Assembly (NCBI GenBank): GCA_034435615.1 | Contig: DAOTWZ010000009.1 | Location: 4,501-68,500, forward strand | From: H17-190 sp034435615 | GTDB lineage: Bacteria; Chloroflexota; Dehalococcoidia; SM23-28-2; HRBIN24 | Length of the DNA stretch: 64,000 nt | Direction of reading: 5' to 3' | Shown here: positions 23,433 to 32,900 of the stretch, piece by piece | Layout of the letters: the number at the start of each line of letters is the position of its first letter | Position numbering within the stretch: position 1 is the first letter of the stretch | Position numbers and translations under genes: made by a program | Notes under the pieces: model-generated | What the model was told of the DNA's origin: nothing | Database searches by the model: none | The model's input: the letters and a program-made list of their open reading frames with translations, nothing else

Positions 23433-24289
23433 CCGCGGTCGCCTCCCACGGGGCGGCGGGTCGGCGGCTGAGGCGGCCGGTAGGGGACCGGCACATACTC
23501 CACGGAGGGCCGTCCTGCCCCCGCCTGGGGGTAGAGGTCCATGAGGCGGTAGATCTCGGTGGGCATATCGGTGCTGACGTTCAGGTTCAACTGGCGCGCC
23601 TGGTCCACGGTGATGGGGTAGTCATGGGTCCAGGTGCCGCTGGTGAGGAGGTCTGCCACTCGCTCCGCCTCCTCTGGCGCTAAGCGCTCGGTCAGCAGGT
23701 CGGCCACGGTCTCCCGCATCTGGCGGAGCGCCTTGCGGGAGATGTCAGCCAGGATGAGGGTCTGGTCGTCCAGCTCGTTGGTCTCCTTCTGGGAGACTAC
23801 CTGCAGGATAGAGGCGGCCGGATACTGGCCCACCTGGGGGTCCACGGGGCCCAGGACAGCGTTCTCGTCCATCACTATCTCGTCGGCGGCCAGGGCGATG
23901 AGGGTGCCGCCGCTCATGGCGTAGTGGGGGACGAAGACGGTGACCTTTCCGGGCCGCCTCTTGAGCGAGTAGGCTATCTGCTCCGCTGCCAGCACCAGGC
24001 CCCCGGGCGTGTGGAGGACCAGGTCTATGGGCACCTGGGGGTCCGTCATCTTGATGGCCCGCAGCACCTGCTCCGAGTCGTCCATGTCTATGTAGCGCAC
24101 TATGGGGAAGCCCAGCAGGCTCATGGTCTCCTGACGATGGATGAGGGTGATGAGGCGGCTCCCCCGCTGCCGCTCTATCTCCCGGATGAGGCGCATCCGC
24201 TGCGCCATGAGGAGGCGGCGCTGTATGGCGGGCTGGAGGGCGGCCAGGATGAAGAAGATCCAGAGGAGATCGAATATGGAAAAGGTCAT
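23429..24289 (-). CDS. Membrane-anchored ClpP-like serine protease (SDH/SppA-like)
   Basis: 286 residues. One N-terminal membrane helix (IFDLLWIFFILAAL), then a basic linker and a ClpP/crotonase-type serine protease domain. The region PIDLVLHTPGGLVLAAEQIA precedes PHYAMSGGTLIALAADEIVMD, with Ser126 as probable nucleophile and DENAVLGPVDPQ after it. This matches the serine dehydrogenase proteinase family (PF01972), membrane proteases involved in protein quality control or signal peptide turnover. The C-terminus is Pro-rich. Convergent with smc, sharing the CTAG stop palindrome. Confidence 0.88.
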   Translation of the reverse strand: MTFSIFDLLWIFFILAALQPAIQRRLLMAQRMRLIREIERQRGSRLITLIHRQETMSLLGFPIVRYIDMDDSEQVLRAIKMTDPQVPIDLVLHTPGGLVLAAEQIAYSLKRRPGKVTVFVPHYAMSGGTLIALAADEIVMDENAVLGPVDPQVGQYPAASILQVVSQKETNELDDQTLILADISRKALRQMRETVADLLTERLAPEEAERVADLLTSGTWTHDYPITVDQARQLNLNVSTDMPTEIYRLMDLYPQAGAGRPSVEYVPVPYRPPQPPTRRPVGGDRG

Positions 24290-24319
24290 GGGTCCCCTCC
24301 GCTGTCCGTCCTAGCGCTG

Positions 24320-24325
24320 ATTATA
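24320..24325 (-). promoter_or_regulatory. -10 box of the SDH-type protease gene
   Basis: TATAAT on the minus strand 31 bp before the ATG; no clear -35. Confidence 0.35.
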
Positions 24326-24461
24326 GGCGAGGGCAGCCGGCCAGACACCTGCCGCATGGACCAGCCCTCGTTGGTCTCCGCCGGGGCGAAAAGCCCGGGC
24401 GCGCCGCTTCCTGCAGCGTGTCTTCCCCTGACTGCCTGTTCGCTGGACGCAGGGCTGGGGC

Positions 24462-25217
24462 CTAGCCGGTGTGGCAGGCGTAGTCCCCACCGTAGCCGTT
24501 CAGGGGAAACTGGACCAGCCAGGGCGTCCCCCCGGCGAACCAGTAGGTAGGGTCGGCGCAGCGGGCCTGGGCGCCCTGGAGGTCGCCCGCTCCCGCCACC
24601 CAGATGGGCAGGCCGGGGCTGAAATCGCCGGCGATGATCCCCCACTGCCGGCGAGTGGAATAGATGCCCACCGTGCGCCCCTGCTCCTGCAGGTAGTCGA
24701 TGGCCCCCTGGATGACCAGAGCGTTCAGCTCCGTCCGCTTGGACCAGGTGTTGGTGGTCTCGATGTCCAGCCACCACACCCGGGCCGAGGCTCCCTGAGA
24801 AGCGGCATAGGCGAGGGCGTATTGGGCGGCGTTGTAGCCGTAGTTGTAGGCCTGACAGGCCTTGTCGCTGCGACGGCACTCCCCCATGGGCCCCCTCAGG
24901 CCATTGGTGGCGGTGGAGCCCGCCGGATAGTTCAGGTTCATGTAGAGGGAGGGGGCCGTGGGGGCGGAGCTGGCCCACCGGAAGAGGGCGCCCAGGCAGG
25001 GGTTCTGGGTGAAGGCGCGCCCTCCCGTCACCCCGATGATGGCGAAGTCGAAGGAGAGGGCGTCCAGGGTGTCGTCGCACTGGGGCCAGGAGAGGTCGTA
25101 GCCGATGCCGCCCGGTGGGTAGGGGTTCTCCTCCCCGGCGGCCAGGGATGCCTTGGGGGAGGAGAGGAGGAGGGCTAGGACGGCGGCGAGGGCCGCCACC
25201 TGAGCGATGGCCCTCAA
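24462..25217 (-). CDS. Secreted GH25/DUF1906-like protein
   Basis: 251 residues with a cleavable signal peptide (about 1-27, VAALAAVLALLLSSPKASLAA). The mature part resembles GH25-like or DUF1906 TIM barrels: GIGYDLSWPQCD at the first strand, VWWLDIETTNTW with the acidic pair, GIYSTRRQWGII and LPIWVAGAG. Several cysteines (QCDD, NPCLG, ECRRSDKAC, ARCADP, YACHTG) may form disulphides. Probable action on peptidoglycan or another extracellular glycan; the catalytic acid is not certain. Confidence 0.75.
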   Translation of the reverse strand: MRAIAQVAALAAVLALLLSSPKASLAAGEENPYPPGGIGYDLSWPQCDDTLDALSFDFAIIGVTGGRAFTQNPCLGALFRWASSAPTAPSLYMNLNYPAGSTATNGLRGPMGECRRSDKACQAYNYGYNAAQYALAYAASQGASARVWWLDIETTNTWSKRTELNALVIQGAIDYLQEQGRTVGIYSTRRQWGIIAGDFSPGLPIWVAGAGDLQGAQARCADPTYWFAGGTPWLVQFPLNGYGGDYACHTG

Positions 25218-25314
25218 GGCGTGTTCTCCACGGCTGCCAGGTCGGGCACCTTCATGGACATGGCGCAGTATGGCAGCCGGAGGCCGCCCCCGTCAAGCCC
25301 GCTGGCCCTGGCCT

Positions 25315-25343
25315 TTGACCCTCCCACCGGCCCCTGATATCCT
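25315..25343 (+). promoter_or_regulatory. Promoter of ftsY
   Basis: -35 TTGACC (25315-25320), 17-bp spacer and -10 TATCCT (25338-25343). Predicted start near 25350, only about 6 nt before the ATG at 25356. Confidence 0.55.
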
Positions 25344-25355
25344 CTCCCCGGAGAG

Positions 25356-26291
25356 ATGTTGGGCCTGTTCGGACGAGGACGTCGCACCCAGGAAGCGGTA
25401 GAGCGGACGCAGCGGACCTGGTTCTCCCGCATCGGTGGGCTCTTTCAGCGCGGCCTGGACGAGCCGGTGTGGGAGGAGCTGGAGGAGACCCTCCTGGCGG
25501 CGGACGTGGGCGTGGCCACCACCATGCGCCTCCTGGAGCGGCTGAGAGAGCGGGTGAGACGCGAGGGCATACGCGACCCCCAGGGTGCCCTGACGGCCCT
25601 GCAACGAGAGCTGGTGGCCCTCCTCCAGGTGGACGGCCGGCGGGGCCAGCTCTGGGGGAGAGAAGGCCCCTGGCCCCGGCCGGCGGTGGTGCTGGTGGTG
25701 GGAGTCAACGGCACCGGGAAGACCACCAGCATAGGCAAGCTGGCCCACGCCTACCGCTCCCAGGGGATGCGCGTCCTCCTGGCGGCCGGCGACACCTTCC
25801 GGGCGGCCGCCATCGACCAGTTGCGGGAGTGGGGCCAGCGGGTGGGTGCCGATGTGGTGGCCCATCAGCAGGGGGCCGACCCGGCGGCCGTGGTCTACGA
25901 TGCCCTGGCCGCCGCCGAGAGCCGCGGCGCCGATCTGGTCATCATTGATACGGCGGGCCGCCTCCACACCAAGACGAACCTGATGGAGGAGCTGCGGAAG
26001 GTGCACCGCGTCATCCAGCGTCGCATCCCCGAGGCGCCCCACGAGGTGCTGCTGGTGCTGGACGCTACCACCGGCCAGAACGCCCTCCAGCAGGCCCGCT
26101 ATTTCACTGAGGCGGTGGGAGTGACCGGCGTCCTCCTGGCCAAGCTGGACGGCACGGCCAAGGGAGGCATCGTCTTCGCCATCGCTCACGAGCTGGGGCT
26201 GCCGGTGCTGTTCATCGGCACCGGCGAGGGCGCCGACGACCTGGAGGTCTTCGACCCGCAGGAGTTCGTGACCTCGCTCTTCGCTCGGTGA
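25356..26291 (+). CDS. ftsY: Signal recognition particle receptor FtsY
   Basis: 311 residues. The N-terminal helical domain (about 15-95) is followed by the SRP GTPase: G1 GVNGTGKTTS (116-125), AAGDTFRAAAIDQL, G3 DTAGRLH, and TKLDGTAKGG-type G4, seen here as AKLDGTAKGG. C-terminal FIGTGEGADDLEVFDP is FtsY-specific. There is no long acidic A domain, so membrane binding relies on the short N-terminus. It docks SRP-ribosome complexes at the membrane; the partner RNA is at 10501. Its TGA overlaps the GTG of the next gene (GTGA). Confidence 0.97.
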   Translation: MLGLFGRGRRTQEAVERTQRTWFSRIGGLFQRGLDEPVWEELEETLLAADVGVATTMRLLERLRERVRREGIRDPQGALTALQRELVALLQVDGRRGQLWGREGPWPRPAVVLVVGVNGTGKTTSIGKLAHAYRSQGMRVLLAAGDTFRAAAIDQLREWGQRVGADVVAHQQGADPAAVVYDALAAAESRGADLVIIDTAGRLHTKTNLMEELRKVHRVIQRRIPEAPHEVLLVLDATTGQNALQQARYFTEAVGVTGVLLAKLDGTAKGGIVFAIAHELGLPVLFIGTGEGADDLEVFDPQEFVTSLFAR

Positions 26292-28027
26292 CGTCCTTTC
26301 CCGGAGCCCGACCGCGGGCCATCCCCCGGCGGCCCGCCCCCTCGGCCCGCCCTCCGCTCCCCGGCGGCCCGAGGGCCCTGTCCCCGCCCCACCTGGCGTC
26401 CCTCGCCCTCCTGGCGGTCAGCGCGGGGGCGGCCGGCCTTCGTCTGGCAGACCTGGGCCGCGGCCCGCTCCACCTGAGCGAGGGGGCCTACGCCTTCTCC
26501 GCCTGGCTGGCCGCCCGGGGCCTGGCCCCCCTGGACGGCCCCCTGGGCCTGACGGGTGACCTCATGGCCGTTCTCTTCCGCGCCGGCGCCGATGGCGATG
26601 GCGCGGCCCGCCTCGTCCCCGCCCTGGCCGGGACGGCCGCGGTCCCCGCCCTCTATCTCCTGGGTCGGGAGCTGGGCCGCGGGCCAGCCCTCCTGGCAGC
26701 CGCCCTTCTGGCCCTCTCGCCCCTGGCGGTGGCCAGCGCCCGCTCTGCCCTCCCCGGCAGCCTGGGGGCGTTGCTCTCTCTCCTGCTCCTGGTCTCCTTC
26801 TTCGCCTGGCTGCGGGGCCGACGCCGAGCGCTGCTGCCCCTGGCCCTCCTGACCGGCCTCGCCCTGGGCGCCGATGCCGTGGCGGTGACGACGCTGCTGG
26901 CGCTGGGCGCCTTCCTGGCCCTGGAGGGCTGCTGGCGAGGCGCGCCGGAGCTGCGACGGGCGCTGGCCGGCCTCGTCGCCTCGCCCGGGACGACGACGCT
27001 GGCCGTCCTGGCCTTCCTCCTCGCCCTGGCGCTGACGATGGTCGGGTCCTGGCTGGGCGGCCCCAGCCTGGCCCTGCCCGGTCTCCACCTGCTGGCCTCT
27101 CTTCTCTCCGCAGAGGGCCCGGGCACAGCCCCCCGATGGCTCTTTTTGGGTTATGATTGGCCTTTGTGCGCCGCCGGGCTGGGGGGTGCGCTGGCTCTGC
27201 TGGCCGCCTGGGCAGGGAAAGGGGGAGGCGCCCTCCGCCCGCTGCAGCGTTTCCTCCTGGTCTGGGCGCTCACGGGGCTGCTGGTGCTGGCCCTGAGCGG
27301 GCGGGCAGAGTCGGGCGATGCCCCGGCCCTGCTCCTGCCCCTGGCCCTGCTGGGGGGCTGGGTCCTGTGGCGGCTCCTGGAGGCCCTGGCCGCTGGCGGG
27401 GGCGCGGCCTGGGCTCTGGCGGGCCTGGTGGCTGTCTACCTCGTCTTCGGTGGGGTGGCGCTGTCCCGCTGGGCGGCCGGGGCCTCCGCCGCCCTGGGGC
27501 CGTGGGCGGTGGCCGCAGGAGCGCTGGGTCTGCTGGCCCTCACCTGGACGGCGAGGGAGCGGACGGGCGGGAGCGCCCTCGCTGGCCTGGGGCTAGCAGG
27601 GGCGGCGGGAGGGCTCCTCTTCGCCCTCCATTCGGCCTGGGCGGTGGCCTTCGGAGCGGGGAGCGAGTTCGCCCTGGGGCCGCGGCCCACGCCTGCCCTC
27701 CAGGGGCTGGCGCGCGAGCTCTCATCCCGCCCTGGCGACGGGGCGCCGGTGGCCCTGGCAAGGGAGGTGGCGCCGGCCCTGGGCTGGCACCTGCGTGGGC
27801 TGCCCCTGGCCCTGGGTGACCCTCCCCAGCGCTCGACCGTTTACATAGATAGAGCGGGAGTGCCGCCGCCCCGCGGCTTCCAGCCTCGAGGAGCGCCGAT
27901 GACGATAGCCGAGGACTGGCATCCCCCCGCCTGGACTTTGAGGGGGCTGTGGCGCTGGCTGGTCCACCGTCAGCCCTACGGCCCTCCGAACAGGGTTGAG
28001 GTCCAGCTCTTCCAGCGGTCGCCATGA
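26288..28027 (+). CDS. Multi-spanning membrane glycosyltransferase-like protein
   Basis: 579 residues, GTG start overlapping ftsY by 4 nt. After a Pro/Arg-rich N-terminus (1-38) come about 12 membrane helices rich in Ala/Leu/Gly. Near the first loop LRLADLGRGPLHLSEGAYAFSAW parallels the D-E-x-x-Y/H loop of GT-C (GT39/ArnT-like) enzymes and of the next gene, but the acidic motif is weak (HLSEGA for HHDESL). A soluble C-terminal tail starts near 480. Likely a degenerate or divergent GT-C homologue acting with the next gene on polyprenol-linked sugars. Confidence 0.65.
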   Translation: MTSFPGARPRAIPRRPAPSARPPLPGGPRALSPPHLASLALLAVSAGAAGLRLADLGRGPLHLSEGAYAFSAWLAARGLAPLDGPLGLTGDLMAVLFRAGADGDGAARLVPALAGTAAVPALYLLGRELGRGPALLAAALLALSPLAVASARSALPGSLGALLSLLLLVSFFAWLRGRRRALLPLALLTGLALGADAVAVTTLLALGAFLALEGCWRGAPELRRALAGLVASPGTTTLAVLAFLLALALTMVGSWLGGPSLALPGLHLLASLLSAEGPGTAPRWLFLGYDWPLCAAGLGGALALLAAWAGKGGGALRPLQRFLLVWALTGLLVLALSGRAESGDAPALLLPLALLGGWVLWRLLEALAAGGGAAWALAGLVAVYLVFGGVALSRWAAGASAALGPWAVAAGALGLLALTWTARERTGGSALAGLGLAGAAGGLLFALHSAWAVAFGAGSEFALGPRPTPALQGLARELSSRPGDGAPVALAREVAPALGWHLRGLPLALGDPPQRSTVYIDRAGVPPPRGFQPRGAPMTIAEDWHPPAWTLRGLWRWLVHRQPYGPPNRVEVQLFQRSP

Positions 28028-30459
28028 GGGAGAGGACAGCGCCCGCCGGCCGGGCCTTCGGCGTCTCCCTGGAGGAGGCACTGGCGAGGCCAGTCCGCCT
28101 CTCCTGGGAGGGGGCGGGCTACCTGGCGGCTGTGGCACTGGGGGCCGGGCTGCGCCTATGGGACCTGGGCTCGCGGGCCCTCCACCATGACGAGAGCCTG
28201 CATGCCTTCTACTCCTGGCTCCTCTACCGTGACGGCGTCTACGAGCACATGCCCATGATGCACGGCCCCCTGAAGTTCTTCCTGACCGCCCTCTCTTACT
28301 TCCTCTTCGGCGTGAGCGATGTCACGGCCCGCCTGCCCTATGCCCTGGCGGGGGTCGCCCTGCTGGCCCTGCCGGTCCTCCTGCGTCCCTACCTGGGGCG
28401 GGCGGGGGCCCTGGCGACGTCCTTCCTCCTGGCCCTCTCGCCCGTGCTGCTCTATTTCAGTCGCTTCGCGCGGGACGATGCCCTGGTGGCCCTCCTCACC
28501 CTGGGGATAGTGGTCTGCCTCTGGCGCTACCTGGACGAGGGCCGGCCCCGCTACCTCTATGGCCTGGCCTTCCTCCTCTCCCTCAGCTTCAGCACCATGG
28601 AGAACACCTTCCTGCACCTGGCCATCTTCCTCCTGTTCTTGGACTTCTGGCTGGCCTTCGTCTACTGGGAGCAGGTGACGCCGGCCCACGGACAGCGCTC
28701 CCCATGGCGGGTGCTGGGGCTACCTCTCCTGGTAGCGGGCGCCTGGGCCGTGGCCGCCCTGTGGCCTCTGCTGCGCCCCTGGCGGGAGCGGCTGGGCCTG
28801 GTGCGCTGGCATCCCGCCGGCGACCTGCTGGTGCTGATGGGGACGCTCTCCCTCCCCCTCTTCGCTGCGGCCGTGCAGGTGCCCCTGGCCTGGCTGAGCG
28901 TGCGAGACCGCGACCTGGCCCAGGTGGCCTGGGAATCGCCCTGGGGGGCCATCACCCGGGAGCAGGTGCTGGGGTGGGCCACCTCCCTGGCCCTGCTGGC
29001 GGCGGGGGCTGCGGTGGGTGTGGCCTGGCGTCGCCAGTGGTGGCCCCTGGCCCTGGTCTTCTGGGCCCCCTACATCCTCCTCTACACCAGCTTCTTCACC
29101 AATCTGGCGGGGCTGGCCACCGGCGTCTGGGGCTCTGTGGACTACTGGCTGGCCCAGCACGACGTGCGCCGTGGTGCCCAGCCCGACTTCTACTACCTGG
29201 TGCTGCTGCCCGCCTACGAGTTCCTGGCCCTGGCGGTGGCCGGCCCGGCCCTCCTCTATTACTGCCTGCGGGGAGGGCCTCGCTCCTGGCTCCTCACCGC
29301 CGTGACTGTCCTGGGGCTGCTCCTCTTCTTCGCCGCCCGGGGCGGCCCGCCGCCCGGGCAGGGGCAACTGGCCTTTCTGGTTCCCCTGAGCGCCCTGGCC
29401 CTCTTCCTGGCCGTGCAGGGGAGCATGTGGGAGCGGTTCCTGGTCTTCTGGCTGGCCGGCGCCATCTTCGCCTACTCGCTGACGGGGGAGAAGATGCCCT
29501 GGCTATCGGTCCATATGGCGCTGCCCCTCTCCCTGCTGGCGGGGCACACCCTGGGGAGGCTGCTGCCCCGGGCGGCGGCCAGCCTGCGGGGGCTCCTCCT
29601 GCCTCTGGCTGTGGCGCTACTCTGGGGAGGGATGGCCCTGCTGGCCGCCTTCGGGCCGGAGGAGTGGTCGACTGCCAAGCTGGCGCTCCTGGCCCTGGGC
29701 GCGGGCAGCCTGGCGGCCCTGGCATTCCGACGCGGGCTGGCGACGGCGGCCCTGGTGGCCCTGGTGCCCCTCTTCGCCCTCAGCGTGAGGACGGGCATCG
29801 TCGCCTCCTTCCGGTACGGGGACGTCCCCCGGGAGATGCTGGTCTACACCCAGACCTCGCCCTGGCTGCCGGACGTGGTCGAACGCATCGATGACTACGC
29901 CCGCCAGACAGGCCTGGGCCGAGACCTGCCCATCGTCATCGACGTCACCGATGCCTCCTACGCCTGGCCCTGGCACTGGTACCTGCGGGACTATCGGGAC
30001 GTGCGCTACCAGCGGCTGGGCGAAGGGTTCGTGCCGCCGGCGGGGGCGGTGGTCGTGGTGGCGGTGGAGAGGGACCATCTCATGGAGCGCTACCGTGAGC
30101 GCTACGATCCGCCCTACCGCTTCCCTCTGCGCTGGTGGTTCCCCGAGGTCTACCGCCGGCTGGAGCAGGGAGGGCTGGGGCAGTCGCTGGTGGCCCTGGG
30201 GCGCGATGCGGTCGAGCCCTCTACCTGGGGCAACTGGTGGCGCTATATGAAGGACCGCGTGCCGCCGGCCCCCGTCTCCGCCGAGCGGGGGCAGGACGAC
30301 CGCTGTCCCTGGTGCGGCTCCGTGGACCTGCTGGCCTACTTCCCCAGGGAGGGCGCGACGCAGGGCACCCGCTGGCAGGAGGGGGAGGCGACCCTTTTGA
30401 GCCTATCCGCTCCGGCGCCTATACTGGGCATTGTGCGTTCTCTAAGGGGGGAAGGGTAG
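28024..30459 (+). CDS. TIGR03663/Agl23-type GT-C membrane protein
   Basis: 811 residues, start ATGA-coupled to the previous gene. The first external loop has the family signature LGSRALHHDESLHAFYSW, then MPMMHGPLKFFLTAL. About 13 helices follow, then a C-terminal domain (about 600-800) with a single CPWCG motif. TIGR03663 proteins are named flippase-activity-associated Agl23 and occur in archaea and Chloroflexota; their reaction is not established. The HHDES loop is the place of the catalytic Asp in GT-C glycosyltransferases. Confidence 0.85.
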   Translation: MRERTAPAGRAFGVSLEEALARPVRLSWEGAGYLAAVALGAGLRLWDLGSRALHHDESLHAFYSWLLYRDGVYEHMPMMHGPLKFFLTALSYFLFGVSDVTARLPYALAGVALLALPVLLRPYLGRAGALATSFLLALSPVLLYFSRFARDDALVALLTLGIVVCLWRYLDEGRPRYLYGLAFLLSLSFSTMENTFLHLAIFLLFLDFWLAFVYWEQVTPAHGQRSPWRVLGLPLLVAGAWAVAALWPLLRPWRERLGLVRWHPAGDLLVLMGTLSLPLFAAAVQVPLAWLSVRDRDLAQVAWESPWGAITREQVLGWATSLALLAAGAAVGVAWRRQWWPLALVFWAPYILLYTSFFTNLAGLATGVWGSVDYWLAQHDVRRGAQPDFYYLVLLPAYEFLALAVAGPALLYYCLRGGPRSWLLTAVTVLGLLLFFAARGGPPPGQGQLAFLVPLSALALFLAVQGSMWERFLVFWLAGAIFAYSLTGEKMPWLSVHMALPLSLLAGHTLGRLLPRAAASLRGLLLPLAVALLWGGMALLAAFGPEEWSTAKLALLALGAGSLAALAFRRGLATAALVALVPLFALSVRTGIVASFRYGDVPREMLVYTQTSPWLPDVVERIDDYARQTGLGRDLPIVIDVTDASYAWPWHWYLRDYRDVRYQRLGEGFVPPAGAVVVVAVERDHLMERYRERYDPPYRFPLRWWFPEVYRRLEQGGLGQSLVALGRDAVEPSTWGNWWRYMKDRVPPAPVSAERGQDDRCPWCGSVDLLAYFPREGATQGTRWQEGEATLLSLSAPAPILGIVRSLRGEG

Positions 30460-31472
30460 TGGGGCCATGGCTACGACGCAACGCCAAGGTGTGGCTGGGG
30501 CTCCTGGGGACAGCCGTCTTCCTGGGGCTCTTCTTCGCCAGCACTCATCCCCGTGAGCTGTGGGACGTCCTCTCCCGGGGGGACTATCGCTGGGCTGTCG
30601 CCGCCGTCGCCCTGTGGTTCGTGGCCGCCTGGTTCCGGGCCCTTCGCTGGGGCTATCTACTGAGGCATCTGGCCCGCATATCCACCTTCTCCCTGTACCC
30701 GGTGGTGATGATAGGCTACATGGCCAACAACTTGCTGCCTGTGCGCCTGGGGGAACTGGTGCGGACGTACATACTGGGGGAGCGCCAGCAGCTCCCCAAG
30801 ATGGCGGTGCTGGGCACCGTGGCCGTGGAGCGGGTGCTGGACGGCCTGGTGCTGGTGGCCATGCTGGCCTTCGCCGGGGCGCTGGTGGGGCTGCAGGGCT
30901 CCCTGCGGCTGCTGACGGTGGCCGCCGCCGGCCTCCTGGTGGCCGCCTTTCTGCTGGGCCTCTGGCTGACGGCCACGGAGTGGGGGACGCGGCTGCTGGC
31001 CCACCCCCTGAGGCTCCTGCCGGAGCGCTGGCAGGCCCGCGCCGCCGATTATCTGGCCTCGTTCGTGGAGGGCCTGGCGGCGCTTCGCTCGCCTCTCGTC
31101 CTGGGGGCGGTGGCGCTGGTCAGCGGCGTCGCCTGGCTGCTGGAGGGGGCCATGTACTACCTGGTGGGGAGGGCCTTCCAGGTGGGGGAGCCCTTCGCCG
31201 TGTACCTGGTGCTGGCCGGGGCGGCCAACCTGGCCATCATCATCCCCTCCACGGCGGGAGGAGTCGGCCCCTTCGAGTGGGCGTCGCGGCGGGTGCTGGT
31301 GGCGGCCGGCGTGGGCTCGGCCACCGCCTCCGCCTATGCAGTGGCCCTGCACGGACTGCTGCTGGTGCCCGTCATCGCGGCGGGGCTCCTCTTCCTGTGG
31401 GGGATGAACCTGCCCCTGGGGCAGCTCTTCCGTAAGGAGAGGGTGCCGGCAGCGGTGGAGACGGCGGAATGA
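30459..31472 (+). CDS. UPF0104/flippase-like integral membrane protein
   Basis: 337 residues from GTG 30459, whose G is the last base of the previous TAG. About eight helices. Family motifs: FRALRWGYLLRHL after helix 2, MIGYMANNLLPVRLGELVRTYIL (the UPF0104/AglD-like signature) and IIIPSTAGGVGPFEW near the end. This LPG-synthase transmembrane family translocates or modifies lipids. Beside Agl23-like and glycosyltransferase-like proteins it probably acts on polyprenol-linked sugars. Confidence 0.85.
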   Translation: MGPWLRRNAKVWLGLLGTAVFLGLFFASTHPRELWDVLSRGDYRWAVAAVALWFVAAWFRALRWGYLLRHLARISTFSLYPVVMIGYMANNLLPVRLGELVRTYILGERQQLPKMAVLGTVAVERVLDGLVLVAMLAFAGALVGLQGSLRLLTVAAAGLLVAAFLLGLWLTATEWGTRLLAHPLRLLPERWQARAADYLASFVEGLAALRSPLVLGAVALVSGVAWLLEGAMYYLVGRAFQVGEPFAVYLVLAGAANLAIIIPSTAGGVGPFEWASRRVLVAAGVGSATASAYAVALHGLLLVPVIAAGLLFLWGMNLPLGQLFRKERVPAAVETAE

Positions 31473-32824
31473 GCCGGGAGCGAAGGCGCGTGGCCATCAT
31501 CGGCGGGGGGGTGGCCGGCCTCACGGCGGCCTACCGGCTCCTCCAGCGGGGCTACGATGTCCACGTCTACGAGGCGAGCCCCTACTGGGGCGGCCTGGTG
31601 CGCACCTTTGAGGTGGGGGGCGGCCGCCTGGAGTGCTTCTACCACCACATCTTCACCACCGACAGCGATTTCATCGCCCTGGTCCAGGAGCTGGGCCTGG
31701 GGCCGCGGCTGGTCTGGCGGGACTCTAAAGTGGGTATCTTCTACCAGGGCCGGCTGTACGACTTCGTGACCCCCGTAGACCTCCTGCGCTTCACGCCCGT
31801 GTCCCTGATGGACCGCCTCCGCCTGGGGCTCATGGCCCTCTACCTGCGACGTCAGCGGGACGGCGAGCGCTTCCTGCATATCACGGCCAGGGACTGGATC
31901 GTCCGCTTCGCCGGGCAGCGCAACTGGGAGGTGGTCTGGGGGCCCCTCTTCCGCGGCAAGTTCGGCGATATGGCGGACCAGGTCTCCATGGTCTGGCTGT
32001 GGAACAAGGTGCGACTGCGCTTCTCCTCTCGCCGGGGCGGGCCGATGCAGCGGGAGGTGCTGGGCTACATGCTGGGCTCCTTCGGCCTCTACGTGGATGA
32101 GCTGGTAGCCCGCATCCGCGCCCTTGGCGGCCACCTCCACGCTGGTCAGCCGGTGGCGCGCGTGGCGGTGAGGGACGGCAGGGCCTGGGGCCTCCTGCTG
32201 GAAGACGGCCGCAGCGAGCCCTTTGAGGCGGTGGTGGCGACGGTGGCCAACCGCACTTTTCTGCGCCTGGTGCCGGAGCTGCCCCCGGACTACGCCTCCC
32301 TCTGCCAGGCCATACCCTACCAGGACGCCCTCTGCCTGGTACTGTCCCTGAAGCGCCCCCTCAGCCACATCTACTGGCTCAACATAACCGACAGAGGCTT
32401 CCCCTTCCTGGCCGTCATCGAGCACACCAACTTCATCGGCCCCGAGCACTACGGTGGCCAGCACGTCCTCTACATCTCCAACTACCTCTCCAAGGACTCC
32501 CCCCTGCTCCGCATGGACGAGGAGGAGCTGTGGCGCCTCTACCGTCCCTACCTGGGGCGCATCAACCCCGCCTTCGACGATTCCTGGGTGACCGGCCGCT
32601 GGCTCTTCCGCGGCCCTGACGCCCAGCCTGTCTTCACGGTGGAGAACGCCGGGCGGGTGCCGCCCCACCGCACTCCCGTCCAGGGCCTCTACCTGGCCAA
32701 CATGGGCCAGATCTTCCCCGAGGACCGGGGACAGAACTACAGCATCCGCCTGGGGGAGACGGTGGCCTCCCTGGTGGCGGAGGACCTGGCTGCCGTCTCC
32801 TACGCCGCCCCGCGCCTAGACTGA
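31469..32824 (+). CDS. FAD-dependent oxidoreductase of the amine oxidase/desaturase type
   Basis: 451 residues, ATGA overlap with the previous gene. The N-terminal dinucleotide-binding motif is VAIIGGGVAGLTAAYRL (residues 8-24), followed by YEASPYWGGLVRTF with the second FAD contact; the C-terminal FAD motif is VQGLYLANMGQIFPEDRGQN. It resembles protoporphyrinogen-oxidase-like and NAD(P)-binding Rossmann amine oxidases. In this operon a role on a polyprenol or sugar-lipid is more likely than haem synthesis; substrate unknown. Confidence 0.8.
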   Translation: MSRERRRVAIIGGGVAGLTAAYRLLQRGYDVHVYEASPYWGGLVRTFEVGGGRLECFYHHIFTTDSDFIALVQELGLGPRLVWRDSKVGIFYQGRLYDFVTPVDLLRFTPVSLMDRLRLGLMALYLRRQRDGERFLHITARDWIVRFAGQRNWEVVWGPLFRGKFGDMADQVSMVWLWNKVRLRFSSRRGGPMQREVLGYMLGSFGLYVDELVARIRALGGHLHAGQPVARVAVRDGRAWGLLLEDGRSEPFEAVVATVANRTFLRLVPELPPDYASLCQAIPYQDALCLVLSLKRPLSHIYWLNITDRGFPFLAVIEHTNFIGPEHYGGQHVLYISNYLSKDSPLLRMDEEELWRLYRPYLGRINPAFDDSWVTGRWLFRGPDAQPVFTVENAGRVPPHRTPVQGLYLANMGQIFPEDRGQNYSIRLGETVASLVAEDLAAVSYAAPRLD

Positions 32825-32847
32825 GACAGCCGCCCGGCCCTCGGCGA

Positions 32848-32877
32848 TTGCGCTAGGCTGGTGAAGATGGTTACAAT
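32848..32877 (+). promoter_or_regulatory. Promoter of the nuoE-nuoF pair
   Basis: -35 TTGCGC (32848-32853), 18-bp spacer and -10 TACAAT (32872-32877). The predicted start near 32884 lies after a TTG at 32877 and therefore supports the ATG at 32901. Confidence 0.5.
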
Positions 32878-32900
32878 TGCTGCGAACGGAGCAGGGAAGG

